Source of the DNA: Caprella mutica
Taxonomy: Eukaryota > Arthropoda > Malacostraca > Amphipoda > Caprellidae
DNA: 64,000 nucleotides
Direction: 5' to 3'
Assembly: GCA_947561585.1 (NCBI GenBank)
Contig: CANNZV010001614.1
Location: 61,266 to 125,265, forward strand
Shown: piece after piece, positions 13,634-26,873 of the stretch
Layout of the letters: every line of letters starts with the position of its first letter
Numbering within the stretch: position 1 is the stretch's first letter
Made by a program: the position numbers and the translations under genes
The notes under the pieces: model-generated
The model's input: the letters and a program-made list of their open reading frames with translations, nothing else
Told to the model about the DNA's origin: nothing
Database searches by the model: none

Positions 13634-14270
13634 TACATTGCCAATATTGTTACAAAATTACTAATATTGTTACTACATTGCCAATATGGTTACAACATTA
13701 CCAATATTGTTACAACATTGCCAATATGGTTACAACATTACCAATATTGTTACAACATTACCAATATTGTTACAACATTCCCAATATTGTTACAAAATTC
13801 CCTATATTGTTACAACATTGCCAATATTGTTACAACATTGCCAATATTGTTAAAACATTGCCAATATTGTTACAACATTGCCAATATTGTTACAACATTG
13901 CCAATATTGTTACAACATTCCCAATATTGTTACAACATTACCAATATTGTTACAACATTACCAATATTGTTACAACATTACCAATATTGTTACAACATTA
14001 CCAATATTGTTACAACATTCCCAATATTGTTACAACATTACCAATATTGTTACAACATTACCAATATTGTTACAACATTACCAATATTGTTACAACATTA
14101 CCAATATTGTTACAACATTTCCAATATTGTTTCAACATTATCAATATTGTTACAACATTCCCAATATTGTTACAACATTCCCAATATTGTTACAACATTT
14201 CCAATATTGTTACAACATTACCAATATTGTTACAACATTCCCAATATTGTTACAACATTCCCAATATTGC
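13634..14270. repeat. 20-bp minisatellite array (ccaatattgttacaacatta)
   Basis: About 32 head-to-tail copies. Most variation is at one or two positions (acatta, acattg, acattc, acattt). It ends in ccaatattgcctgggacac. Because 20 is not a multiple of 3, three frames interleave and all stay open, giving overlapping open frames of up to 219 codons that I reject as genes. The same word family recurs at 27118-27552 and, reversed, at 42637-43912. Confidence 0.95.
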
Positions 14271-14284
14271 CTGGGACACATAGC

Positions 14285-17200
14285 TGACTTTTTAACTAGT
14301 TATTACAAAATTTAAAATATATAATTTGCATAGAACTATCATTCCAAATTAGCAGAACAGTTAATTATTTCTCTCCAAGACATCACATCCAACCGTGAAA
14401 ATGTGACTGGTATATCATTATTCTATTCCTTCTTCTGATTATAGGGAGGCAGTCAGGCCATTTTAAGGGACTAATTCTCATGTTCTTTGTTGAAATACAG
14501 ACAACCTGTGAATTAGAGTCATGAGAAGCATTTTGAGGTCATGAAGATGGTAAATCTTTCAGTGGAAGATTTAACTATAGGAATGAATACCGTTAGTATG
14601 AATGAATCAGTTATTATCCGATTTTAATGGGCATTCTCAAAAAATTGGGGAAAATGGGTTAATTCTCAAAAAGAAATAATAAAATGTTAAATTATATATT
14701 ATACGTTTTAGTGTTATACGTTTTAGTGGGATATATATATATATTTCACTAGTCAAGCGCCGTTGACCACAAGTGGGACCATAAGTTGACCATAAGTGGG
14801 ACATATATGAGTCTCACACGTAAAATGATAAATTGAGAAATATAAACTGTCATCATTTTAGAATTATCTAATACCATCCAAAACAGAAAAAAACGTTGAA
14901 AAGTTCAAACCATGAGTAAGAAAAAGTCCGCGGCGAAAGGATTCAAAAATATTATTAAAAGTTGAAAGTGATTAAATTTTTATATATCAAAATATCTTTT
15001 TCAATATATGTATCAATAGTAAATTGAATCGCATGTTTTTTATTATTCATAAAACAATATTTTAAAGCATGTACAAAGAAAAAACAATCTAATTCTGATG
15101 AATAATCTTCTATCTATATTAAAAAAATGGAATATACTTAATCTCTAGAAAAAGGAGTATTCCATGAATTTGAAGTCAATTATTGTTTGGTCATGATAAA
15201 CTTCTTGGTTGCAATGAAGATCTTCACAATAATTGAAACATTTTTATTGAACTAAAAAAAAGTACAAAATACAAATTTACAATGAAAAAAAGGTATAAAT
15301 TTAGGATTAAGCCCTTATATGAGTATGAGGAACATACTTTTCGGGAGAAATTTGCTAATTAGCTAGACAATATATATCTCCAAATAATTCCAATTTAACT
15401 TTTCTCATCTCAGAATTTGGCGATCTTTAAACTTCTTCACTTAATTACCGATCACAATAGTTTACGAAAGTATGAAAAGAGCCATGTCAGCAAAATATTT
15501 ACACCCAAGTCTCGTATTTCCGCACTGGAACATGATAAAATATGAACAGGGATATCATAATTTTTGTTTGTATTATTTCATTCACCATTATGAATGATCG
15601 ATTTATTCCCGAATGATACGTCATTTATATAGTTTCCACCTAATTATTTCACCGACCAGTTTAAATAGAAAATGAAGTCAATAGAATTAAATCTTTCAAA
15701 GAAGCATAACGAATTTTCATCAGTTGCAGATGACAAATTATGTGTTATTTTCATTTTCCGTCGCTAAGTATAATGGAGACACTCATTTACAATTCTGGAG
15801 GTGGAGCTGAGCAAACAATTGATGCCAAATTGCTAGTTAGGTTCTCATCAGACGAGATTTGTCTTGGCGCCTCTGATTTCAAAGAGAAGAGCAGTCTTCA
15901 TTGGGGGAGTAATTAGCTAAAATTGGATTGGCTCTCACCTTCATCAAACAGAGTAGAAAAATAAGCCGTATATGATTAAAATAAATTAAGAATTTTCGGT
16001 CATTTTGGTAAATAACTATATTATATAAAATTACCTAAGAGTGCGTCATGAAGAAATTTCACGGCTAATGGATTTTTATATCCGAAAAATTTAGCAAAGA
16101 AATATTTTTACCTACCTTCATTCTCCTTCTCATAAAAAGACTGCGTTTTTCAAGAAAAAAATCTATTTTGACAATCCTTTGTAATTTGTTTATCTATTTC
16201 ATTTTTTTTTTTGGTTTAAAAAGACAGTATTTTTCCACTAGAAACAAAAAAATTGTCAATCCATTGTATTTTATTTTTCAAAAAAGAAGAATTAAAATTA
16301 GATAAAAATTGAAAATGGAAATACATTTTTAAACAACGTAGAATTTAAAGTAGTTCTCAAATATTTGAACTGAATATAAACAGAAAATTAAGTGTTTGCG
16401 CATCAACCTGAGCCCAGAGAAAAACTTATGGAACGATATTAAATCGACCCAATCTTTCTATGTATATTTTTTATTAAAGTGTAAATGTGAGATATTAATA
16501 ATGAACATGAAATATAATTATTATTTACTAACTTATTAAAATCTCAAGAGAAAAAATAAAAAAGAAAATGGAAAAAGAAATTGTACAATGTACATCCTAT
16601 ACTGAAAAATTAAAGCTAATTGTTGTAAATATACTAAAATTCTTATAAAATAATAATGAATTTACTTTTCAATATTTTTATCATTAGAACCTTCATTTGT
16701 TATTTTCACATGCATTGGTAAACACAAAGGACAATTACCCATTTAAAATAAAACTAACAAGCAAAGATAAGAAAGAACTGTATGTAAGCTGGTATTAATG
16801 TTTAATTGACGGGCGAGGCACTTAGAGCAAGAAGTGAGTGCAGTCAGGAACAAACTTATAATATGAGTGTGTATTACCATTTACCTACTTTGTTTTGGTC
16901 TGATCATGTGTAATTATCTTTTAAAAGTAGGCTTTGTCATATTGATTGTCCGTCTATGAGTTGAAAGGACATATATAAATATAGAAGATGTTTCGATAAG
17001 TAAAAGTCATGAAAATACAGCATCAAAATCGTAATAGAGTTTAGTCATTGATATATTTTCTATGAGAACTGATTCACACGAGTCAGTCCCTAGGTCACTA
17101 AAGAGTTAACCCTAATTGAACTGACAACATTTGAGAGGATTCTTTGCACATTTATATTCAGGAAACCAGCTGCTCGAATTATATGCTTTTTTGTCAGCTG

Positions 17201-19244
17201 ATAACTTTTATCCTTTTCATTGGGCAGAATTTTATTTACTGAAGATTGATGGGAATAGTGTTATTATATTGAATGAATTCGGTTTGTCAGGCTTAAACTC
17301 CACAGTCAGTCTTTTAAGGGCTAGGCTACAAATTTCCACTCGAATGAAATATATCGAATTTAATGAAATACTTTTAATAAGATGTACTTTATTCATAACC
17401 CATACTCCAATTTAGAGTCCGCTGCATTAAAAAAGTGTATTTTATATCATTGAATTTATATCTAATTTCAGACTGAATTATTTAATGGAAAATTAATTAA
17501 TGTCAGCAATTTTTCGTAACACTATATCAATATATTATCAACGCTTATTGAAACCTCAATTAACCTGATTACAGTGTTTCGTTATCACTACATAGTCAAT
17601 GAAAACACTTGAAAGTTAATTGATTGTATTTGTATCGTATTCAAATTAATTATATACCTAACGTTTATAGCACTTACTGAAAAATGTTATACAAATTTAC
17701 ATATTCAAGTAATGCATTGTAAAGAAAAATCATTTATACTGCTTTATATATTATTCTTTGTTTGATACTTTATATAATATCTAAACAGTCAAGATTTTGA
17801 AAATTTTGGTTAATGTTTTCCCTATTTATCTAACTGTTGGAAATAATCAAAATCTTGATATTTATTTACATCATAGAGAATTATATCAATAAACTCTGAT
17901 ATAAAATATTGGTGCAACTGATAAAATCTACCAAACTTGTAACTTCTTTTATGAACTTCCGTAAGAAAATTCTTTATAAGCTTATTTTCATTCAAAAGGT
18001 GTGTCATTAAATAAATATATCTTTATTTGTGTTACTCACTTTAATACTTGGTCAAAAAGGTGTTACAGATTTTTAAAGAATTGACCAGACACAACTTTTT
18101 GTTAAACTTTTGAATCCACATTAACTCTAAAATCTCTGCTTCATAATAATTACCAAACTTATTTCTGATAACTTGGCAAAAAGAGGGCAGAACTTTTTTC
18201 GAAATGTTTTCTCTCTTTCATGAAGACAGAAACAGTTGAAATCAAACCCAGTGAAATAGTATGATCTTCATCTAAAAATCTATTGAATCTTTGCCCAATT
18301 TATCGCTCGCTGCAGCAAAAACTGGCGCAGATAAAATTTGTTTGCGTTGCATTTGCTTTAGTGTTCACTTCAAACGAGGTTGGGAAAATGACTTCTCATT
18401 AGAGTTGGGGAAAAAACGGAAAAAAGAAGTCCATTGAGGTTAAATTCAATTAAAATATTAGTTTGGTGGTAATATTCACCGCATTTATGATCAGGAATTA
18501 AAAGAATTTTAAATTGTGGGTAGAAACTCATGGTAAAATCTTTTATATATCATGTATATATGAAACGCATCATACTTTCATACAATTACATACATTGGAT
18601 CGAAGAGGCCGTTATTTTGCTTTCGTGAAAATTTTTTTAAACAGTTTGTGTCACTTTAATAATAGGATGAACTATGAAAAACCACTAATTACGAATTTAA
18701 CAGGTAAATAAAATTGCACCAAATTACTACTTCCAAACAGTCTCCTTTGGCTAATCAACTTTAAATGGAATGAACAAATTACCTGCCAAGTACTTAATAG
18801 AATCAGTTTTGTTGTCATCGTAAGATCAACTGCTTCTCTACCTCTTGAACATGTTACAGATGGTGTCAAGAGTCTTAGGAGATTGTACTATCACTCCTGT
18901 GTAAACAGTTTATCATTCAGACTGATGCAGATGAAGGCAATAGCCTTGGAAAGCAAACACATCCATACTCTGCATTAGCCATCAAGAGCTACAACTGATG
19001 TGGGTTCTGAGCTGACAATCATATTAGCTCATCCAGGGAGTGAGAATAACAATTACACTCTGTCTCATGTAGCACTGTCATGGAATAAATGGATACTTTG
19101 GAGAACATCCCTGCTAAGATCTCTGATATTTTCACGGTGTCACATAGCTACATATATTCCATTAAATGTGTATGTGCATAATTTGAAACAGGATATTCGT
19201 TATGTAAAGAGCGTAAAGAATTTATTCCACAGCGAGAAAGGTAT
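14285..19244. other. Five kilobases of unique AT-rich sequence, no gene recognised
   Basis: Contains only short open frames (for example 17131-17415, 94 codons) without a family signature. A slightly GC-richer patch at about 15770-15960 stands out by composition but encodes nothing recognisable. A poly(A)-like, TTTATT-containing stretch near 15240-15330 resembles a LINE 3' end on the minus strand but has no coding remnant. Confidence 0.5.
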
Positions 19245-19252
19245 GGTAGGTG

Positions 19253-21336
19253 CAGAGGTGGGCAGCGCTACTTTGAAAAGCAGCGGCGATGCCGCTACCG
19301 CTACTCTTTCAGAAAGTGTAGAAATTAAATGTTGATCCCCTGAAAAAAGATTATACGCAAGGATAGAAGCAAATGTAAAATAGCTACGAGACATAACTGT
19401 CCTTGTTCAAGAGAGAACTCAAGAGTAAACCATTGGAAACTAGTGATGCAGTTTTTAAAAGTGTCTGTGTGGAAAAACCACTCACTGTAGAATACTGAAA
19501 CTAATTGCCTCTTATTTTTCACCCGTTACCAGGCCTCTTTCTAAGGATACACACAAGGTTACTATGGGCAGAGATGTATCTTAAAACTGATTACCAAACA
19601 GTAGTCTACAAAGACAAAATGCGTGAAAACTCTCGACAGCCCTGACTGATGGGCTAAAGCATGCCTCAATATATCGCCAACGAATTTGACGTCAACATGG
19701 AAGTTGAGGTGTGATAATTTGGGCTGGGACCATTGGAAATGAACTGGTCGGATCTTCCAGGATTCCAGGAGGAGTAAAAATAAATTCTGCTAATTATATT
19801 AACTTTTTGTCTTTTGAATTGTGGATTTGTTCATTGGCTGAAAAGGAAACCTGCTGCGATAAAAAAAAAGTTATTTTCATACATAACAACGCTCCTTCTC
19901 CCTCTACTATGGGAACTGTGAGTTTCCTGAGAATTAATAAGTTTGTCAATGACAAGTTGATGGTATAGCCCAGTCTCTCTCTAGATTCAAACCCAATTGA
20001 AGAACTTCAAACCATCCTGAAGCAGAATGTGTATGTGGGAGGACGTCAGTTCTCGTCGAAAGATGAGCTCTGGAAGGATACTGAAGACTCTTGTAAGGCG
20101 ATAACGTCAGATATAATTCAGAAATTGACAGATTTGATGGATAAGCGTCTTTTAGAAATGGTGGAAAAGAGGCGAAATCAAACCGGATATTGACTTAAAA
20201 TTAGCAGCTGAACTACAAAAGAACGCTATTGCTAAAAAAATCACAATAGATATAGATTATTAGGCTTCACTTGTTATATTATCATATATAATATAATATA
20301 AATACATTAGTACGATAATATAATAGGTAGATTTATTTTATTTGGGTTTACAGAGGTTGAGTGTGGGAATTAGAAATGGTGTAATATCATAAATTAAATT
20401 GGGGATGGTTGTAACTGTGAAAAGATTCAGATCATTTACTTGACTGTTTCTGTACTGTTCTTGAGTCACTTCTTTGTTCATCTTTCCTCTTTTTATTTTA
20501 TCTTTTTAATTCGATTTTTAGGAGCTGTTACATTAATTTCTATTGAATTTCATATTTAACATGTAATATTTTCAATTTATATTTTATTTTAGAATTGGTA
20601 ATTTATTTAAAAATTTAATAGATTTTTGAAATATAGTAGGTCGGTATCATATTTACTTTAGATGATCATATTAAGCATTGTTTTTTCTTTTTAATTTATG
20701 TACTTCACCTGATAATGAATTGGATAATCAATTTGAAAGCGAGAGTTAAATGAAATATTTTAAACACTGAGTCTAGAAAACCTTACCAAAATAGATATAG
20801 AATTATTTAAAAAGTTTATTTATGCATTTTAAGTGTTATGCTTAGTACGCTGAAAATGAGTAACTTTTAGTAAAATGATAGTAGCATCCAAAATAATATT
20901 TGAATTACTTACAATTTTCTAAAGTTACTCGCAAAAGCGTAATACGATGTGTAAGTTGATCGTATAGACGGTTTTGTCTTAATATTGAATATTCACATTT
21001 CGTATCATTATTATGGTCGTACTAGGAATCATTGTTTGAATATCAGTTGGTCGTTCAGTGCGGATTTGTCTGAATATCACTTACAACTGATTAGCTATCA
21101 TGGGTCGCGCACTTGTATAGACTTTTATCTAGATTCCTCAGATAACTTTAATATTTTGATATTGAAAGAAGCAGCAGCGCTGTAGCGCGAAAAACCTCTA
21201 GCGCTTCTGAAAAAAGTAGCGGCGCTGCCGCTACCGCTACATTAGCACAGAAGTAGTGGCGCTGCCGCTGCCGCTACACAAAAAGAAGCGCTGCTATTAG
21301 CGCACGCTACAAGTAGCGGCGCTGCGTTCACCTCTG
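19253..21336. mobile_element. hAT-type DNA transposon (non-autonomous or gutted) with 8-bp target duplication
   Basis: Left end cagaggtgggcagcgctact and right end (reverse complement) cagaggtgaacgcagcgccg match the usual hAT terminus CAGRGGTGGGC. Direct flanks are ggtaggtg (19245-19252) and ggtaggtc (21337-21344), 7 of 8 identical; an 8-bp duplication is the hAT hallmark. Both ends carry GC-rich subterminal words built on agcggcgctgccgctaccgc, few on the left (19262-19312) and many on the right (21170-21328). These contrast sharply with the AT-rich surroundings and resemble subterminal transposase-binding repeats. No hAT transposase is visible inside. The interior instead holds a Tc1-like transposase remnant. 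Confidence 0.85.
19530..20193 (+). pseudogene. Tc1-like transposase pseudogene nested in the hAT element
   Basis: The reading frame breaks several times, but successive pieces follow the order of Tc1-family DDE transposases: a KPLLSKKH-like piece (RPLSKDTHKVT), the first catalytic region written as YKD..C with TLDSPD then stop then WA, a QHGS..GVIIWAG block, IGNELVGSSRIPGGVKI, a FIHNNAPSPST block (the usual form is QDNAPSH), and after an in-frame TAG the block PSLSLDSNPIEEL with the third acidic position replaced (the family has W-P-x-x-S-P-D-L-N-P-I-E). The tail ends with DKRLLEMVEKRRNQTGY before TGA. The N-terminal DNA-binding part upstream is too decayed to follow. It is non-functional. 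It probably jumped into the hAT element, although I could not find its own terminal repeats. Confidence 0.85.
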
Positions 21337-21344
21337 GGTAGGTC

Positions 21345-22519
21345 AACCAAAGATTAAAATGGGACATTATACTCTATCTTCTCCCACTACCACAAAATTA
21401 TATTCAGGTAATATTCCTTCTTCAAATATTCGTTATTTAATTAATTAATTTTTCTAAACTACATATATAGTGAAGAGAATTTTTTTTGATCGTGGATCAA
21501 AAAAACTACATCAGTGATAATATAAATTATCGGTGGAATTTCCCGTAAATGAATCTCATACTCTATTGAAATGTAATATTAAATTTTGTATTCATTTATA
21601 AAAAATACTTTATTTTAATGAAATGTAATTATAAATTTTGTATTCAATTAAAAAAATGCTATATTTTATTGAATTATTTTGGTTTAAGTCTCAACATCAT
21701 ACTTAGAAAGTTCTTTTTACCGTCAAAGGCCCTTCTTTACGTTCATTTTTATCACGGTTGGAGACGGAACTCCCGTCATCATCATTATCATTTTTTCGAC
21801 AGAGTCTGGTTTGTTGCAGAAAGTTATAATGTGCTACCCAGCCAGGAAATGATGTTTAATTATACGTAATTATGGACAATAATTGAAGTGTCATTTGCAT
21901 TAAAATTACTATGATGAAGAATTTACATGAATGATTGAATCATATTTTGAATAAGTTTATGATTAGTTATAGTAGTTTCATTCATTTAAATTTTCAAACT
22001 ATGATAAGAATAAAAACTATAATAAAAACTATTGAACAGATTGGATTTTTTGCATCAAATTATTTCATTATTTGATTGTAGATATGAGTATAAAACTTTA
22101 AAATCTGTAGCTATTTTATCTTTAACACAAATTATTTCTATTTTGGTTGTAATTATAATTTTTGGTATCATGATTATTATATATAGCTATTTATTTGACT
22201 ATTTCTAATGATGGTATATATGTAGCTCTTCCTTTCTCGATTATTTCCTTTGCTACTCCTGTATTAAATGCAGTTGTAATTTTTTTATATGTTCTATAAC
22301 TGTTACTTTGTTTAGCATAGTTCTCACGTAGCTTTTCTTCAAACCTAATAATCTATTTGTTGATATAGATGTTGATCTTAATCACTTCAACAGACTACAC
22401 AATAATAGTAATAACGACAATTATAGTAGATAGTACCTGTTTCAAACTAATGTTTTCAGTATACCTTCTTAGGTTTCCATAACCTACGTCCTGATAGAAG
22501 GGATTTTGGTTTGAGTGTC
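21345..22519. other. Unique AT-rich sequence, nothing recognised
   Basis: Short open frames only; no family signature. The end next to the LINE remnant may include its more decayed 5' part. Confidence 0.5.
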
Positions 22520-23870
22520 ATTCTGTGCTGGAAAAATATAGTTGTTATACTATAATTTCGTTGTGTTATTGTTATACATGTATTATTAATGGATCTATTA
22601 CTTCAGATATGTTTCTCGATAATCAAAAGACAGCTTTGTTTGCCCCTAATTTTATGAATGAAACAAGAAATGAAGAATTATGGACCAATCTAATTTTTGT
22701 TTGTTTATAGCAGATTTTTGAGTGAGATTTTTGAACGCAACCAATTTGTCACCATTGGAACTTCGTCTTCTAGTTATGTAGATGTGACTCAGGGTGTTCC
22801 ACAGGGCTGTGTATTAGATTCGCTATTGTTTATTTCATTCATTAACGATTTTCCAAATTCATCTGAAATGTTCATCTGAAAGTTCGCTCTATTTGCAGAC
22901 GATATGTCCCTGTCATTCAAACTAAACCCAAAGAATTTCCTCTTAATTCATATACTATTAATTATGAACTGATGAATATTAATAAATGGCTTATGGAAAA
23001 CAAGATAAATATAAATGTCGAGAAAACTAAGTATAGAATACTCTCATAAAGACAACTCATTTTAAAAATATCTACATTGGTAAAAGATAAATTGTCCGCA
23101 CTAAAAACATTAATTGTTGATAAAAATTTGAGATTTAAGGATCATGCTCTGCATTAACCACCATCTAGCTTGGATTATTAAATGAACTAAAAAATCCGTT
23201 TGCTTGCAAATATAATGTGTACATTGTTTATATCTGCTGGGTATATTGTTTATATCTGCTGGGTATATTGTTTATATCTGCTGGGTATATTGTTTATATC
23301 TGCTGGGTATATTGTTTATATCTGCTGGGTATATTATTTATATCTGCTGGGTATATTGTTTATATCTGCTGGGTATATTGTTTATATGTGTATATTGTTT
23401 ATAGAGCCCAATCTGCTCTACTGCATCGCTGTATGGGGAGGAACTACTGAATGTTACCTGGGAGAATTATTAAAGCTCAGAAGTATGGTTTCGGATTTAT
23501 GTATAATCAACTGTTTAATACCCATAAATCTATTTATTTCAAACTGTCACTACTTTTGAACCTATCTGATTTGAATCAATATAAAGTGCTTTTAGCTGTG
23601 TAATGTTCTTTAAACAATAATTTCGATGGGAGTCTTTTTACTAATGTACCATGTCATTCTAAAGTTCATTCATTCAACACTAGAAACTGAAAAAAATATA
23701 TTAATTCCGCATTTCAAGAAAACAGAATGATTATTGTAGATTTTGTCTATAACTTGGCCCTAAGATATAGAATTTGATTTCTCACTATGTAATTATTTTT
23801 AATCGCTCCCAGTTTTCAAGATGAAACTTAAATCTTACATTAACGAGTAGTTCTGTAGATCCTCCTTTAT
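22520..23870 (+). pseudogene. LINE (non-LTR) reverse transcriptase pseudogene
   Basis: Pieces in three frames follow the order of a LINE reverse transcriptase. FLDNQKTA near 22615 is a decayed motif A (usual form D-x-x-K-A-F-D). VTQGVPQGCVLDSLLFISFI (22785-22845) is the characteristic G-x-P-Q-G-S-V-L-x-P-L-L-F block. FADD (about 22895) is the catalytic Y/F-A-D-D. Then NKWLMENKINININVEKTK and an LLYCIAVWGG thumb/connection block near 23410-23440 follow. Near 23760 GPKI-stop-NLIS stands where G-P-K-x-W-N-x-x-P is expected, followed by a KLKSYIN-like tail. Frameshifts and stops show it is dead. A 22-bp minisatellite interrupts it at 23217-23404. No endonuclease domain is recognised upstream. Confidence 0.85.
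23217..23404. repeat. 22-bp minisatellite inside the LINE remnant
   Basis: About 8.5 copies of gtatattgtttatatctgct plus gg. The first and last partial units merge into reverse transcriptase sequence (LFI... before, VYRAQ/IEPNLLYC after), so the array grew from a piece of the LINE itself. Confidence 0.9.
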
Positions 23871-25827
23871 AAATATTGAACTAAACTAAACTGTTTCCCT
23901 AAATCTAGTACTTGGAATTTTATTTGTGTTCCACAATTGGAGGCACTCTATTTACATTGTTATGTTATAGTTGTAACTTCATTATATCTTACCAGTTTCT
24001 TCATTGTTTTTTCTACCGAGAAGTGGCACACTTCGCTATTCTATAGTTATATAGGGATGCTAATGGCTATTTTTGTGTACAGATTTTGAGCTTCACTGTC
24101 ACGTATGTGTACTGACCATCCCGATGAAGATTTAAAGAGACCTACCTTGCAGATTATTTTGTATTTTATTGTAACAAACTGTAAATTTCTATCTTGTCTA
24201 TCTTCGAAAAATTACATTGTATTAGCTGATTTTGATTTCTTTTAACACTTGGTAATGAGTTTGCATTATATTCACTTGTCTTATCCACCATTTTATTTGT
24301 ACATGACTGTTGAATAGAAATTTAGGTAGGAAATATATATGTTAAATATATCTATTGGAATCATTAATCTAATTCCCCATTATTTCTTTCATTTATCTTC
24401 CTCCTTTCCTTCTTTATCTTTTGTATAGGTTTTCCTCAAAGCTTATACTGGGCGTAATATATATTGTGGGCGTGGATATAATTTAATTGAACATTATTTA
24501 TAAATGTGTAATCAGTTCTATTATGATCATGAATATATTGTTTAGATGAAATTATAAACCTATGTGAATATCCTTCATTAATTTATGATTTATGTAAGGG
24601 AATTTCTCTACCTTCCTATATGCCTAATCCTATATTGAGTTTTTACCTGCATACATTAGTCCTTTTTACTCGGAAAATAATTACAGCCGCTGTAATAATA
24701 ATTATTTGCTAATCCCAACATGCATTATTATAGTAGAATTAATTATATTAAAGTTTTAAAACATTCAAAATGGTTAGTAATTACTAATTGAATGCATGAT
24801 AGTAATAAGGGATAAATTTTGACATATATAGCCATAATTATATAAAAATTCGAAAAAAATATAACCTAGTTGAAACAGTCATCTAATTTTATCTTTCCAT
24901 TGATGGACAAAACTGATCATTGTTACACCCTTTTATCTCTGTTAATTATCTCTAATTTAATATTAATTAGTTTTCTGGATGTACTGTTACTCTATATATT
25001 CTTTTGAATTAATTTAATTTAATTTTTTTTAAATAAATAAATTTTATAATTTTCATCATAAAATTATTATTATTATATCCCATAATATAAAGTTTTAAAA
25101 TAAATTAATTTTATAATTTTATTATAAAATAATAAATTCCAAAATGAAATTTATTATTCAAATATTTCACTAATTGAACGTATAAACCAAATAAATGATT
25201 ATGACTTATTATAATGAAATAGGTTTGTCCGATATGCAAATAACTGACTATATAATAGCCTTAAGTAATTCAGTTAGAAGGCTAATACAGAAAAGGATCT
25301 ATCGAACCTTTAAAGGGTGAATGCAGTATATAAACCCTCTACTTGTGGTGAAGTGGAGCAAGATAAATTAAAGGAGAGTAAAGGGTCAAAGTGGTAGATG
25401 ATTCTTTACTCTCTATGACTGAGAATTATTCACAATTGTAGATAGAATCTTTAACATATTTACTCTTAAATTTTGAAGTATGATACCAAAAGAAATGTAG
25501 AAAAATCTCTGAACTACCTTTTCGCTCCTGACGGCATCTGCAGTAGCCATGTAATTATATGCTATTTTAACTCGTTCGTGGTCTAAGCTATCATGTCTAT
25601 GTTTGTTGATGGGCTTCTCTTCAGTAGTGAACATGATGGAATAATGGAACAGGACGGAAATTGCCGCTCTGGGCCTGCGAATAGAATGCCTATTGTAATT
25701 TTTAAAGTTATTATATAGCTACAATATGCTATTGTAACAAATCAAATGCTCTCTAAAAAAATTAAATAAAAACAAGAAATGGAGTATCATGAGCGAAATG
25801 GTTGAGTAATACAGTAAATTTTATGAT
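23871..25827. other. LINE 3' flank and unique AT-rich sequence
   Basis: The first few hundred bases may be the LINE 3' untranslated region. Beyond that I recognise nothing. Very AT-rich, partly self-complementary sequence lies at 25010-25150. Confidence 0.45.
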
Positions 25828-26873
25828 GTTATTAAACTGCATTGTGTTGCTATTCAACTGCATTATGTTGCTATTCAACTGCATTATGTTGCTATTCAAC
25901 TGCATTGTGTTGCTATTCAACTGCATTATGTTGCTATTCAACTGCATTATGTTGCTATTCAACTGCATTATGTTGCTATTCAACTGCATTATGTTGCTAT
26001 TCAACTGCATTGTGTTGCTATTCAACTGCATTATGTTGCTATTCAACTGCATTGTGTTGCTATTCAACTGCATTGTGTTTCTATTCAACTGCATTGTGTT
26101 GCTATTCAACTGCATTGTGTTGCTATTCAACTGCATTATGTTGCTATTCAACTGCATTATGTTGCTATTCAACTGCATTATGTTGCTATTCAACTGCATT
26201 GTGTTGCTATTCAACTGCATTGTGTTGCTATTCAACTGCATTATGTTGCTATTCAACTGCATTGTGTTGCTATTCAACTGCATTATGTTGCTATTCAACT
26301 GCATTGTGTTGCTATTCAACTGCATTATGTTGCTATTCAACTGCATTATGTTGCTATTCAACTGCATTATGTTGCTATTCAACTGCATTGTGTTGCTATT
26401 CAACTGCATTGTGTTGCTATTCAACTGCATTGTGTTGCTATTCAACTGCATTATGTTGCTATTCAACTGCATTATGTTGCTATTCAACTGCATTGTGTTG
26501 CTATTCAACTGCATTATGTTGCTATTCAACTGCATTGTGTTGCTATTCAACTGCATTGTGTTGCTATTCAACTGCATTATGTTGCTATTCAACTGCATTG
26601 TGTTGCTATTCAACTGCATTATGTTGCTATTCAACTGCATTGTGTTGCTATTCAACTGCATTATGTTGCTATTCAACTGCATTGTGTTGCTATTCAACTG
26701 CATTATGTTGCTATTCAACTGCATTGTGTTGCTATTCAACTGCATTATGTTGCTATTCAACTGCATTGTGTTGCTATCCAACTGCATTGTGTTGCTATTC
26801 AACTGCATTGTGTTGCTATCCAACTGCATTGTGTTGCTATTCAACTGCATTGTGTTGCTCAGCTGCATTGCAG
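25828..26873. repeat. 21-bp minisatellite array with a two-state variant site
   Basis: About 49 copies of ctattcaactgcattRtgttg. Nearly all variation is A or G at one position (R). A few units near the right end also have tatcc for tattc. In plus-strand order the first units read G A A G A A A A G A G G G G A A A G G, and the stretch near 26560-26760 alternates A/G unit by unit. The unit length and lack of stops keep several frames open for over 1 kb on both strands (25802-26950 plus, 25842-26927 plus, 25762-26868 minus); these frames are by-products. Confidence 0.96.

Noticed and set aside
13628..14315. Overlapping frames of 145-219 codons in the 20-bp array
   Set aside because: All three plus frames are open, which happens when a stop-free unit shifts frame each copy. 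Not a protein gene.
15235..15330. Possible LINE 3' tail on the minus strand
   Set aside because: Only a TTTATT and A-rich resemblance to the tail at 7400; no coding remnant.
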